This document shows, one piece after another, positions 40,104 to 47,754 of a stretch of DNA of 51,355 bases. Source of the DNA: Streptomyces roseus (GTDB taxonomy: Bacteria > Actinomycetota > Actinomycetes > Streptomycetales > Streptomycetaceae); NCBI RefSeq assembly GCF_001044425.1, contig NZ_LFML01000034.1, positions 1 to 51,355 of the forward strand, given 5' to 3'. How positions within the stretch are numbered: position 1 is the stretch's first letter; each line of letters starts with the position of its first letter. The notes below the pieces were generated by a model. It saw only the letters and a list, made by a program, of their open reading frames with translations. It did not search any database and was not told the DNA's origin. The position numbers and the translations under genes were made by a program.

Positions 40104-41276
40104 TTAGTAAGACTTGGGGAGGCCCAGGGTCTGGTGGGAGACGAAGTTCAGGATCATCTCGCGGCTGACGGGGGCGATGCGGGACACCCGGGAGGCCGTG
40201 ATGAGAGCGGCCAGCCCGTACTCGCGGGTGAGCCCGTTGCCGCCCAGGGTGTGGACGGACTGGTCCACGGCCTTCACGCAGGCCTCGGCGGCGGCGTACT
40301 TGGCCATGTTCGCGGCCTCGCCGGCGCCCATGTCGTCGCCCGCGTCGTACAGGTGGGCGGCCTTCTGCATCATCAGGCGGGCGAGTTCGAGCTCGATGTG
40401 GGCCGCGGCGAGGGGGTGGGCGATGGCCTGGTGGGTGCCGATGGCCTCCTTCCAGACCTGGCGGGTCTTGGCGTAGTCGACGGCCTTGGCGAGGGCGTAA
40501 CGGCCCATTCCGATGGCGAAGGCGGCCGTCATGATCCGCTCGGGGTTGAGCCCGGCGAAGAGCTGGAGCAGGCCCGCGTCCTCGTCGCCGACGAGGGCCT
40601 CGGCGGGCAGCCGTACCTCGTCCAGGACCAGTTCGAACTGCTTCTCCGCCGCGTGGAGTTCCATGTCGATGACGGAACGGGAGAAGCCGGGGGTGTCGCG
40701 GGGGACGATGAACAGGCAGGGCTTGAGGCTCCCCGTCCGCGCGTCCTCGGTCCGTCCGACGATGAGGGTGGCGTCGGCGATGTCCACGCCGGAGATGAAG
40801 ACCTTGCGTCCGCTCAGCACCCACGTGTCGCCGTCGCGGCGGGCGGTGGTGGTGATGCGGTGGGAGTTGGAGCCGGCGTCCGGCTCGGTGATGCCGAAGG
40901 CCATGGTGCGGCTGCCGTCGGCGAGGCCGGGCAGCCAGGCCTGCTTCTGGGCGTCCGTGCCGAAGCGGGAGATGACCGTGCCGCAGATGGCGGGCGAGAC
41001 GACCATCATCAGCAGGGGGCAGCCGGCGGCGCCCAGTTCCTCCAGGACGATGGAGAGTTCGGCGATGCCGCCGCCTCCACCGCCGTACTCCTCGGGGAGG
41101 CTGACCCCGAGGTAGCCCAGCTTGGCGGCGTCGGCCCACAGTTCGTCGGGGTGGCCGCCCTCACGGGCGACGCGGGCGAGGTACTCGCGTCCGTACCGCT
41201 GTCCGAGTGCGGCGACGGCCGCGCGCAGGGCCTCGTGCTCTTCGGTCTCGACGGTGGTGGCGATGGCGGGGCTCAT
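40104..41276 (-). CDS. Acyl-CoA dehydrogenase (isovaleryl/citronellyl-type by context)
   Basis: A 390-residue FAD enzyme. MAFGITEPDAGSNSHRITTTA and GRKVFISGVDIADATLIVGRTED mark the FAD/substrate domain. FELVLDEVRLP and a C-terminal HTLGGNGLTREYGLAALITASRVSRIAPVSREMILNF complete the family pattern. Its ATG overlaps the stop of the carboxylase alpha gene (ATGA) and is preceded by AGGAGG. In an operon with a biotin-dependent carboxylase it would act before carboxylation, as isovaleryl-CoA or citronellyl-CoA dehydrogenases do. The choice between these cannot be made here. Confidence 0.9.
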   Translation of the reverse strand: MSPAIATTVETEEHEALRAAVAALGQRYGREYLARVAREGGHPDELWADAAKLGYLGVSLPEEYGGGGGGIAELSIVLEELGAAGCPLLMMVVSPAICGTVISRFGTDAQKQAWLPGLADGSRTMAFGITEPDAGSNSHRITTTARRDGDTWVLSGRKVFISGVDIADATLIVGRTEDARTGSLKPCLFIVPRDTPGFSRSVIDMELHAAEKQFELVLDEVRLPAEALVGDEDAGLLQLFAGLNPERIMTAAFAIGMGRYALAKAVDYAKTRQVWKEAIGTHQAIAHPLAAAHIELELARLMMQKAAHLYDAGDDMGAGEAANMAKYAAAEACVKAVDQSVHTLGGNGLTREYGLAALITASRVSRIAPVSREMILNFVSHQTLGLPKSY

Positions 41277-43213
41277 GCTGGCGTTTCCTCCTGGACTACG
41301 GCGAGCAGGGCGCCGAACTCGACCTGGCGGCCGAGGGCGGCGTGGAGCGCGGTGAGCGTGCCGGAGGCGGGCGAGACGATGCGGTGCTCCATCTTCATGG
41401 CCTCCAGCCAGAGCAGGGGCTGCCCGGCGGTGACGGTGTCGCCGGGGGCGAGGCCCTCGGCGACGCGGACGACGGTGCCGGGCATGGGGGCGAGCAGGGA
41501 TCCGGGTTCGGTGCGGTCCTGGGGATCGGCGAACCGGGGGACGGGGGTGAGGGTGTGGGCGCCGGTGAACGGCGAATCCACGTACACCTCGGGCTTGTTC
41601 GAATTGTGTTTCACGTGGAACAACCGCCGGACGCCGTCGACTTCGAGGGCGACCCGGTGGCGCTCGGCCGACAGGACGCGGACGCCGGGGTGCTCCTCGG
41701 GGTCCACCGGGTGGTAGCGGACCTCGTGCTCGGTGCCGGCCACGGTGTAGCGGCGGGTCTGCGGCCGGGAGCGGAGGTTGCGCCAGCCGCCGAGCCGCCG
41801 GGCCAGCGGCGCGCCCGGCGCCGGAGCCGCCTCGGCGAGGGCTCCGGCGAGCGCGGCGAGCGCGGTCCGGGCGGCGGCGTCCGGGGCGGGCTCGGTGAGG
41901 GCGGCGAGGTGGCGCTCGTAGAACCCGGTGTCGAGCTGCCCGGCGGCGAACTCCGGGTGCCGCAGGGAGCGTACGAGGAGCTCCCGGTTGGTGGTCAGGC
42001 CGTGGACGCGGGCCCGCGCGAGGGCGTCCGCCAGCGTCCGGACGGCCTCGGCCCGGGTCGGGGCGTGGGCGATGACCTTGGCCAGCATCGGGTCGTAGTG
42101 GACGCCGACGGCGTCCCCGTCGGCGAAGCCGGTGTCCACGCGGACCGCACCGGGGACGTCGAGGGTGTGCAGGACGCCGCTCTGGGGGCGCCAGTCGCGG
42201 GCGGGGTCCTCGGCGTACAGGCGGGCCTCGACGGCGTGCCCGGCGGGCTCCGGGGGCGTCAGCGGCAGCGCCGCGCCCTCGGCGACGCGCAGTTGCAGGG
42301 CGACGAGGTCGAGGCCGAAGACGGCCTCGGTGACGGGGTGTTCCACCTGGAGGCGGGTGTTCATCTCCAGGAAGTACGGGCGCCCTTCGGCGGTGACGAG
42401 GAACTCGACGGTGCCCGCGCCCTGGTAGGAGACGGCGCGGGCGGCGGCGACGGCGGCCGCGTGCAGGCTCTCGCGCAGGCTGTCCGGCAGGCCGGGCGCC
42501 GGGGCCTCCTCGATGACCTTCTGGTGGCGTCGCTGGAGGGAGCAGTCGCGGGTGCCGAGGGCCCAGACGGTCCCGTGCGAGTCGGCGAGGACCTGCACCT
42601 CGACGTGGCGGCCCCGCTCGACGTAGGGCTCGGCGAAGACCTCGCCGTCGCCGAAGGCGGAGGCCGCTTCGGCGCAGGCGGCGTCGAGGGACTCCTTGAG
42701 GGCGTCGAGGTCCCGTACGACGCGCATGCCCCGCCCCCCGCCGCCCGCGGCGGCCTTGAGGAGCAGGGGCAGGTCGGCGGCGGTGGCGGCCGCCGGGTCG
42801 ACGGGTTCCAGGAGCGGGACCCCGGCGGCGCGCATCAGCTCCTTGGCCCGGGTCTTGGAGGCCATGGCCTCGATGGCCCGGGGCGGCGGGCCGATCCAGG
42901 CGAGTCCGGCGGCGGCGACCTCGCGGGCGAAGCCGGCGTTCTCGGAGAGGAACCCGTAGCCGGGGTGGAGGGCGTCCGCGCCGGCGGCGAGGGCGGCCTC
43001 GATGAGGAGGTCGCCGCGCAGGTAGGTGTCGGCGGGGGCGGCGCCGGGCAGGCGCACGGCCGCGTCGGCCTCCCGCACGTGCAGGGCGCCGGCGTCCGGG
43101 TCGGAGTGGACGGCGACGGTGGCCAGGCCCAGGGCGCGGGCGGTACGGAAGATCCGTACGGCGATCTCGCCGCGGTTGGCGACGAGGAGGGAGGTGATGG
43201 GCTGCTGAGTCAT
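41273..43213 (-). CDS. Acyl-CoA carboxylase alpha subunit (biotin carboxylase plus BCCP)
   Basis: A 646-residue biotin-containing subunit. The biotin carboxylase domain starts SLLVANRGEIAVRIFRTARALG. It carries the ATP-grasp glycine loop KAAAGGGGRGMRVV and RDCSLQRRHQKVIEEAPAP, then YFLEMNTRLQVEHPVTE. The C-terminal carrier domain ends in WLEAMKMEH with Lys607 as the biotin attachment residue. The architecture is like methylcrotonyl- or geranyl-CoA carboxylase alpha subunits. ATG 43213 is preferred; GTG 43225 would overlap the upstream stop (GTGA) and add four residues. A near-consensus parS site lies inside it (41607-41622). Confidence 0.92.
   Translation of the reverse strand: MTQQPITSLLVANRGEIAVRIFRTARALGLATVAVHSDPDAGALHVREADAAVRLPGAAPADTYLRGDLLIEAALAAGADALHPGYGFLSENAGFAREVAAAGLAWIGPPPRAIEAMASKTRAKELMRAAGVPLLEPVDPAAATAADLPLLLKAAAGGGGRGMRVVRDLDALKESLDAACAEAASAFGDGEVFAEPYVERGRHVEVQVLADSHGTVWALGTRDCSLQRRHQKVIEEAPAPGLPDSLRESLHAAAVAAARAVSYQGAGTVEFLVTAEGRPYFLEMNTRLQVEHPVTEAVFGLDLVALQLRVAEGAALPLTPPEPAGHAVEARLYAEDPARDWRPQSGVLHTLDVPGAVRVDTGFADGDAVGVHYDPMLAKVIAHAPTRAEAVRTLADALARARVHGLTTNRELLVRSLRHPEFAAGQLDTGFYERHLAALTEPAPDAAARTALAALAGALAEAAPAPGAPLARRLGGWRNLRSRPQTRRYTVAGTEHEVRYHPVDPEEHPGVRVLSAERHRVALEVDGVRRLFHVKHNSNKPEVYVDSPFTGAHTLTPVPRFADPQDRTEPGSLLAPMPGTVVRVAEGLAPGDTVTAGQPLLWLEAMKMEHRIVSPASGTLTALHAALGRQVEFGALLAVVQEETPA
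41607..41622. other. parS-like centromere site inside the carboxylase gene
   Basis: TGTTTCACGTGGAACA matches the ParB-binding consensus TGTTTCACGTGAAACA at 15 of 16 positions. On the minus strand it encodes part of FHVKHN, in a stretch using rare low-GC codons (AAA, AAT, TCG). Streptomyces parS sites usually cluster around oriC. Confidence 0.7.
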
Positions 43214-43221
43214 GTGCGGGC

Positions 43222-44820
43222 TCACATCCGGAAGACGCCGAAGCCGCCGCGGGCGCCCTCGACGGGGGCGTTGTGGACGGCGGACAGGCACAGGCCGAGG
43301 ACGGTACGGGTGTCGCGCGGGTCGATGACCCCGTCGTCGTACAGCCGCCCGGACAGGAACATCGGCAGGGACTCGGACTCGATCTGCGCCTCCACGAAGG
43401 CGCGCATCCCGGCGTCGGCTTCGTCGTCGTACGGCTGCCCCTTCGCGGCGGCGGACTGCCGGGCCACGATGGAGAGCACCCCGGCCAGCTGGGCCGGGCC
43501 CATCACGGCCGATTTGGCGCTGGGCCAGGCGAAGAGGAAGCGGGGCTCGTAGGCGCGGCCGCACATGCCGTAGTGGCCGGCTCCGTAGCTGGCGCCGATG
43601 AGCACGGACAGGTGCGGGACGCGGGAGTTGGCGACCGCGTTGATCATCATCGATCCGTGCTTGATGATGCCGCCCTGCTCGTACTCCTTGCCGACCATGT
43701 AGCCGGTGGTGTTGTGGAGGAACAGGAGCGGGATGTCGCGCTGGTTGGCGAGCTGGATGAACTGGGCGGCCTTCTGCGACTCGGCGCTGAACAGCACGCC
43801 CTGGGCGTTGGCGAGGATGCCGACCGGGTAGCCGTGCAGGGTGGCCCAGCCGGTGACCAGGCTCGTGCCGTAGAGGGGCTTGAACTCGTCGAAGTCGGAG
43901 CCGTCGACGATGCGGGCGATGACCTCGCGGGGGTCGAAGGGGGTTTTCAGGTCCGCGGGGACAATGCCGAGGAGTTCCTCCGGGTCGTACTTCGGTTCCT
44001 CTGCGGGCTGTGGATCGGGGTGCGCCTTGCGGTGGTTCAGGCGGGCGACGACGCGGCGGGCCTGGCGGATCGCGTCGTGCTCGTCGAGGGCGTAGTAGTC
44101 GGCGAGTCCGGAGGTGCGGGCGTGCATGTCGGCTCCGCCGAGGGACTCGTCGTCGCTCTCCTCGCCGGTGGCCATCTTGACGAGCGGCGGACCGCCGAGG
44201 AACACCTTGGAGCGGTCCTTGATCATGATGGTGTGGTCGGACATCCCCGGGATGTACGCGCCCCCGGCGGTGGAGTTGCCGAAGACGACGGCGACGGTGG
44301 GGATGCCGGCCGCCGAGAGCCGGGTCAGGTCGCGGAAGATCGCGCCGCCCGGGATGAAGATCTCCTTCTGGGAGGGGAGATCGGCGCCGCCGGACTCGAC
44401 GAGGCTGACGCAGGGCAGGTGGTTCTGCCGGGCGATCTCATGGGCCCGGAGGGCCTTCTTGAGGGTCCAGGGGTTGGAGGCGCCGCCGCGGACGGTGGGG
44501 TCGTTGGCGGTGACGAGGCATTCGACCCCCTCGACCGTGCCGATGCCGGTGACCATGGACGCGCCGACGGGGTAGTCGCTGCCCCAGGCCGCGAGCGGGG
44601 ACAGCTCCAGGAAGGGGGTGTCCGGATCGAGGAGCAGCTCGATGCGCTCGCGGGCGAGCAGCTTGCCGCGGTCCTTGTGGCGGGCCGTGTACTTCTCGCC
44701 GCCGCCGAGGAGCGCCTTGGCGTGCTCGGCGTCCATCTCGGCGAGACGGGCGGTGGCGGCCGCGCGGTGGGCGAGGTGGTCGGGGGCGTGCGGATCGACG
44801 GTGGTGGTGAGGCGGGTCAT
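43222..44820 (-). CDS. Acyl-CoA carboxylase beta subunit (carboxyltransferase)
   Basis: A 532-residue carboxyltransferase transferring CO2 from carboxybiotin to an acyl-CoA. The N-terminal half holds ASMVTGIGTVEGVECLV and SLVESGGADLPSQKE, GGAIFRDLTRL and GNSTAGGAYIPGMSD. The C-terminal half holds PLLFLHNTTGYMVGKEYEQGG, HLSVLIGASYGAGHYGMCGRAY and the biotin-facing MGPAQLAGVLS. Length and motifs match the methylcrotonyl/geranyl-CoA carboxylase class, longer than propionyl-CoA carboxylase-only subunits. It overlaps the AtuA-like gene by 4 bases and precedes the alpha subunit. Confidence 0.92.
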   Translation of the reverse strand: MTRLTTTVDPHAPDHLAHRAAATARLAEMDAEHAKALLGGGEKYTARHKDRGKLLARERIELLLDPDTPFLELSPLAAWGSDYPVGASMVTGIGTVEGVECLVTANDPTVRGGASNPWTLKKALRAHEIARQNHLPCVSLVESGGADLPSQKEIFIPGGAIFRDLTRLSAAGIPTVAVVFGNSTAGGAYIPGMSDHTIMIKDRSKVFLGGPPLVKMATGEESDDESLGGADMHARTSGLADYYALDEHDAIRQARRVVARLNHRKAHPDPQPAEEPKYDPEELLGIVPADLKTPFDPREVIARIVDGSDFDEFKPLYGTSLVTGWATLHGYPVGILANAQGVLFSAESQKAAQFIQLANQRDIPLLFLHNTTGYMVGKEYEQGGIIKHGSMMINAVANSRVPHLSVLIGASYGAGHYGMCGRAYEPRFLFAWPSAKSAVMGPAQLAGVLSIVARQSAAAKGQPYDDEADAGMRAFVEAQIESESLPMFLSGRLYDDGVIDPRDTRTVLGLCLSAVHNAPVEGARGGFGVFRM

Positions 44821-46595
44821 GGGGCGGTCCCCTCCGGGGTGAGCGGGAGGTGCGTCGGCAGGAGGCGGGCGGGGATGTCGACGTGCCGGGCGCGCAGCCA
44901 TTCGCCGAGGGCCTTGGCCTGGGGGTCGAAGCGGTGGGCGGAGGCGACGCCGTCGCCGAGGATCCCGGTGACGGTGAAGTTGAGCGCGCGGAGGTGGGGC
45001 AGGAGGTGGCGGGTGACCGCCAGCCCCGCCGTCTCGGGGAGCAGGACCTGGAGTTCCTCGGCGGTGAGGGTGGTGTGGAGCCACTCCCAGGCCTCGTCGC
45101 TCTCGACCCAGACCCCGATGTTGGCGTCGCCGCCCTTGTCCCCGCTGCGGGCCCCGGCGAGCCGCCCCAGGGGCACGCGCAGGGTGGGTCCGGCGGGGGC
45201 GGCCCCGGCCACGGCCGTAGGCCGGCCTTCGGCTCCGCTCACCGGTACGGCCGGGGCGCCCGGGAGCGGAAGGGCCGGGACCGCAGGAGCCGGGACCGGA
45301 AGGGCCGGCACCGGGGGGACCGGGTGGCGGGTGCCGTCCGGGAGGACCGCCACGTGGGGGACCGTGGCCGAGGGGACGGCCGAGGAGGTGAAGACGCCGT
45401 ACGGCTGGGCCGGACCCGGCGGGGACGTCACGTGGAAGCCCGGGTAGCTGGCCAGGGCGAGTTCGACGGCCTCCGAGGTGAGCGTGCGGCCCACCCGGTC
45501 CGGAGACGGGTCGCGCACCACCAGGCGGAGCATCGCGCTCGCCGTCTCCTCGGTCCGCGCGTCCTCGTGGTCCGTACGGCCCAGCGTCCAGTCCGCCGTG
45601 GCCACTTGCGACAGCGCGTCCGCCAACTGGGCCTGGACCAGCGCCGCCTTCTCCTCGATGTCCAGGCCCGTCAGGACGAAGACCACCTCGTTGCGCCAGC
45701 CCCCGATGCGGGTCACGCCCACCTTGAGGGTGGGCGGCGGGGGTTCCCCGACGACGCCCGTGATCGCCACCCGGTCCTCGCCCTCCTGCGCCAGGCGGAC
45801 CGTGTCCAGGCGGGCCGTCACGTCCGGGCCCAGGTAGCGGGGGCCCTGGGTCTCGTACAGGAGTTGGGCCGTGACCGTGCCCACCGAGACGACCCCGCCC
45901 GTACCGGGATGCTTCGTGATCACCGACGAACCGTCCTCCGCGATCTCCGCCAGCGGGAAACCGGGGCGGCGGACGTCGTGCGCCGTGAAGAAGGAGTAGT
46001 TGCCGCCGGTGGACTGGGTTCCGCACTCCAGGACGTGCCCGGCCACCACCGCACCGGCCAGCCGGTCGTGATCGTCCGGCGCCCAGTCGAACCACCAGGC
46101 CGCCGGCCCGCTGACCAGGGCCGCGTCGGTGACCCGGCCCGTGACCACCACGTCCGCTCCGGCCCGCAGGCAGGCCGTGATCCCCGCCCCGCCGAGGTAG
46201 GCGTTGGCCGTGAGCGCACCCTCCGCGAACGGCATCAGGTCGTCGCCCTCGACGTGGGCGACCGAGACCGGGACCCCGGCCCCGGCGGCGAGCGTGCGGA
46301 TCGCGTCGGCCAGTCCGGCCGGGTTCAGGCCGCCCGCGTTGGCGACGATCCGCACGCCCCGCTCCCGCGCGAGGCCCAGGCTCTGCTCCAGCTGGCGCAG
46401 GAAGGTCTTCGCGTAGCCGAGCTCGGGGCTCTTCAGCCGGTCGCGGCCCAGGATCAGCATGGTCAGCTCGGCGAGGTAGTCGCCGGTCAGCACGTCCAGC
46501 GGGCCCCCGGTCAGCATCTCCTCGAAGGCGCTGAAGCGGTCCCCGTAGAACCCCGAGGCATTGCCGATGCGCAGCGGCCGCCGGCCGCGGCTCAT
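44817..46595 (-). CDS. AtuA-like protein (DUF1446, acyclic terpene utilisation)
   Basis: A 592-residue protein of the DUF1446/AtuA family, encoded with acyl-CoA carboxylases in acyclic-terpene (citronellol/geraniol) and related branched-acid degradation; the biochemical role of AtuA is not settled. The N-terminal domain begins RPLRIGNASGFYGDRFSAFEEML and contains RIVANAGGLNPAGLADAI and DVVVTGRVTDAALV. A Pro/Ala-rich linker at roughly 415-470 leads to a C-terminal domain with ARSGDKGGDANIGVWV. The C-terminal domain is fused here, while some relatives encode it separately. It starts at ATG 46595, overlapping the TIGR03084 gene by 4 bases. Confidence 0.88.
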   Translation of the reverse strand: MSRGRRPLRIGNASGFYGDRFSAFEEMLTGGPLDVLTGDYLAELTMLILGRDRLKSPELGYAKTFLRQLEQSLGLARERGVRIVANAGGLNPAGLADAIRTLAAGAGVPVSVAHVEGDDLMPFAEGALTANAYLGGAGITACLRAGADVVVTGRVTDAALVSGPAAWWFDWAPDDHDRLAGAVVAGHVLECGTQSTGGNYSFFTAHDVRRPGFPLAEIAEDGSSVITKHPGTGGVVSVGTVTAQLLYETQGPRYLGPDVTARLDTVRLAQEGEDRVAITGVVGEPPPPTLKVGVTRIGGWRNEVVFVLTGLDIEEKAALVQAQLADALSQVATADWTLGRTDHEDARTEETASAMLRLVVRDPSPDRVGRTLTSEAVELALASYPGFHVTSPPGPAQPYGVFTSSAVPSATVPHVAVLPDGTRHPVPPVPALPVPAPAVPALPLPGAPAVPVSGAEGRPTAVAGAAPAGPTLRVPLGRLAGARSGDKGGDANIGVWVESDEAWEWLHTTLTAEELQVLLPETAGLAVTRHLLPHLRALNFTVTGILGDGVASAHRFDPQAKALGEWLRARHVDIPARLLPTHLPLTPEGTAP

Positions 46596-47401
46596 CGGGC
46601 CGTCCCCGGGGCGCGGCCCGGGCCCGCCGGTCCCGCGAAAGCCTGGGCGATGTCCAGCCAGCGGTCGGCGCCGGGACCGGTCGCGGTCAGGTCCAGGTCG
46701 GCGCGGTGGGCCCGCTGGGTCACCAGGAGGCAGAAGTCGAGCGCCGGTCCGGTGACCCGGTCCGCAGCCTGCGGCGGACCGTAGCTCCACGTCTCCCCGC
46801 CGTCCGGCGCTGCGAGCTCCACCCTGAACTCCGCGGCGGGCGCGGGCAGTCCCCGTACGGCGAAGGCGTAGTCGCGGGCCCGTACGCCGATCCGCGCCAC
46901 GTGCCGCAGCCGCGCGGTCGGGGTACGGCGTACGCCGAGGGCGTCCGCGACGTCCTGGCCGTGTGCCCAGGTCTCCATGAGGCGGGCGCCGGCCATGGAA
47001 ACGGCCTTCATCGGCGGCCCGTACCAGGGGAACCGGGTGTCGGGAGACGCCGCGGCGAGCGCCGCGTCGAGGGCGCCGCGCCCGGCCCGCCAGCGGGCCA
47101 GCAGCTCGGCGGGCGCCAGCGCGGCGCCCTCCTCCGCGCCCTCGTCCACGAAGGAGTCGGGGGACTTGACGGCCTCCTCGACCAGGGCGGTGAAACCCTC
47201 CGGATCGGTGACGGAGATCAGTGCGGCCCGGTCGGTCCAGTGCAGGTGGGCGATCTGGTGGGCGACGGTCCAGCCGGGCGCGGGCGTGGGCTCGGCCCAG
47301 CCGGCGTCGGGCAGGTCCCGCACCAGGGTTTCGAGCGCGAGGCCTTCCTCGCGCAGATCGGCGTAGACGGCCAGGACGGCGGCAGCTGACGGATCGGGCA
47401 C
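46592..47401 (-). CDS. TIGR03084-family DinB/maleylpyruvate isomerase-like protein
   Basis: A 269-residue protein of the DinB-like, mycothiol-dependent isomerase fold group. An N-terminal helical bundle includes GWTVAHQIAHLHWTDRAALISV, whose histidines would bind metal. METWAHGQDVADALGV is a second characteristic segment. The function in this operon type is unknown; a thiol-dependent or metal-binding role is possible. The start is GTG 47401 with GGGGAG upstream. It is the first gene of the carboxylase operon, and the palindrome at 47453 lies 52 bases upstream. Confidence 0.85.
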   Translation of the reverse strand: MPDPSAAAVLAVYADLREEGLALETLVRDLPDAGWAEPTPAPGWTVAHQIAHLHWTDRAALISVTDPEGFTALVEEAVKSPDSFVDEGAEEGAALAPAELLARWRAGRGALDAALAAASPDTRFPWYGPPMKAVSMAGARLMETWAHGQDVADALGVRRTPTARLRHVARIGVRARDYAFAVRGLPAPAAEFRVELAAPDGGETWSYGPPQAADRVTGPALDFCLLVTQRAHRADLDLTATGPGADRWLDIAQAFAGPAGPGRAPGTAR

Positions 47402-47754
47402 GGCGGGCTCCCCTTTCGGCGTGAGGGGAAGACTGGCAGCCGCGCACAAAACAATCAAGCATGCTTGCATGATTTGGCCGAACGGCGATTCCTCCTGCGC
47501 ACCCTTCCCGCCAGCGCCGCCAAGTCCCCCGGACAGGGCGGGATTTGACGTCGGGCTGCATCTCATCCCAGGTCAGTGAGGCCCGGGACACCGGGGCCGG
47601 AGGGCGCGATTCTGGCCGTACGCGGCAAAGCGCGGGATCCCCGCCGGGCGTCGCGCCGATACTGAACGCTTCGTCGCCAGCGAAGTCCCGCGGAGCCGCC
47701 CCCACGCGCAGCAGACAGTCGCCGAACGTCACCCGACGAAGAGGATGAACCGAC
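47402..47754. other. Divergent promoter region, 353 bases
   Basis: The region lies between the carboxylase operon and the CocE-type hydrolase. It holds the operator-like palindrome at 47453-47474 and promoters for both directions. No further gene is visible. Confidence 0.55.
47453..47474. promoter_or_regulatory. Imperfect 22-bp palindrome, probable TetR operator of the carboxylase operon
   Basis: AATCA and TGATT flank a core containing the perfect palindrome CAAGCATGCTTG; 18 of 22 positions are symmetric. It lies 52-73 bases upstream of the first gene of the operon that ends with its own TetR gene, a usual arrangement for acyl-CoA-responsive repressors. Confidence 0.65.
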
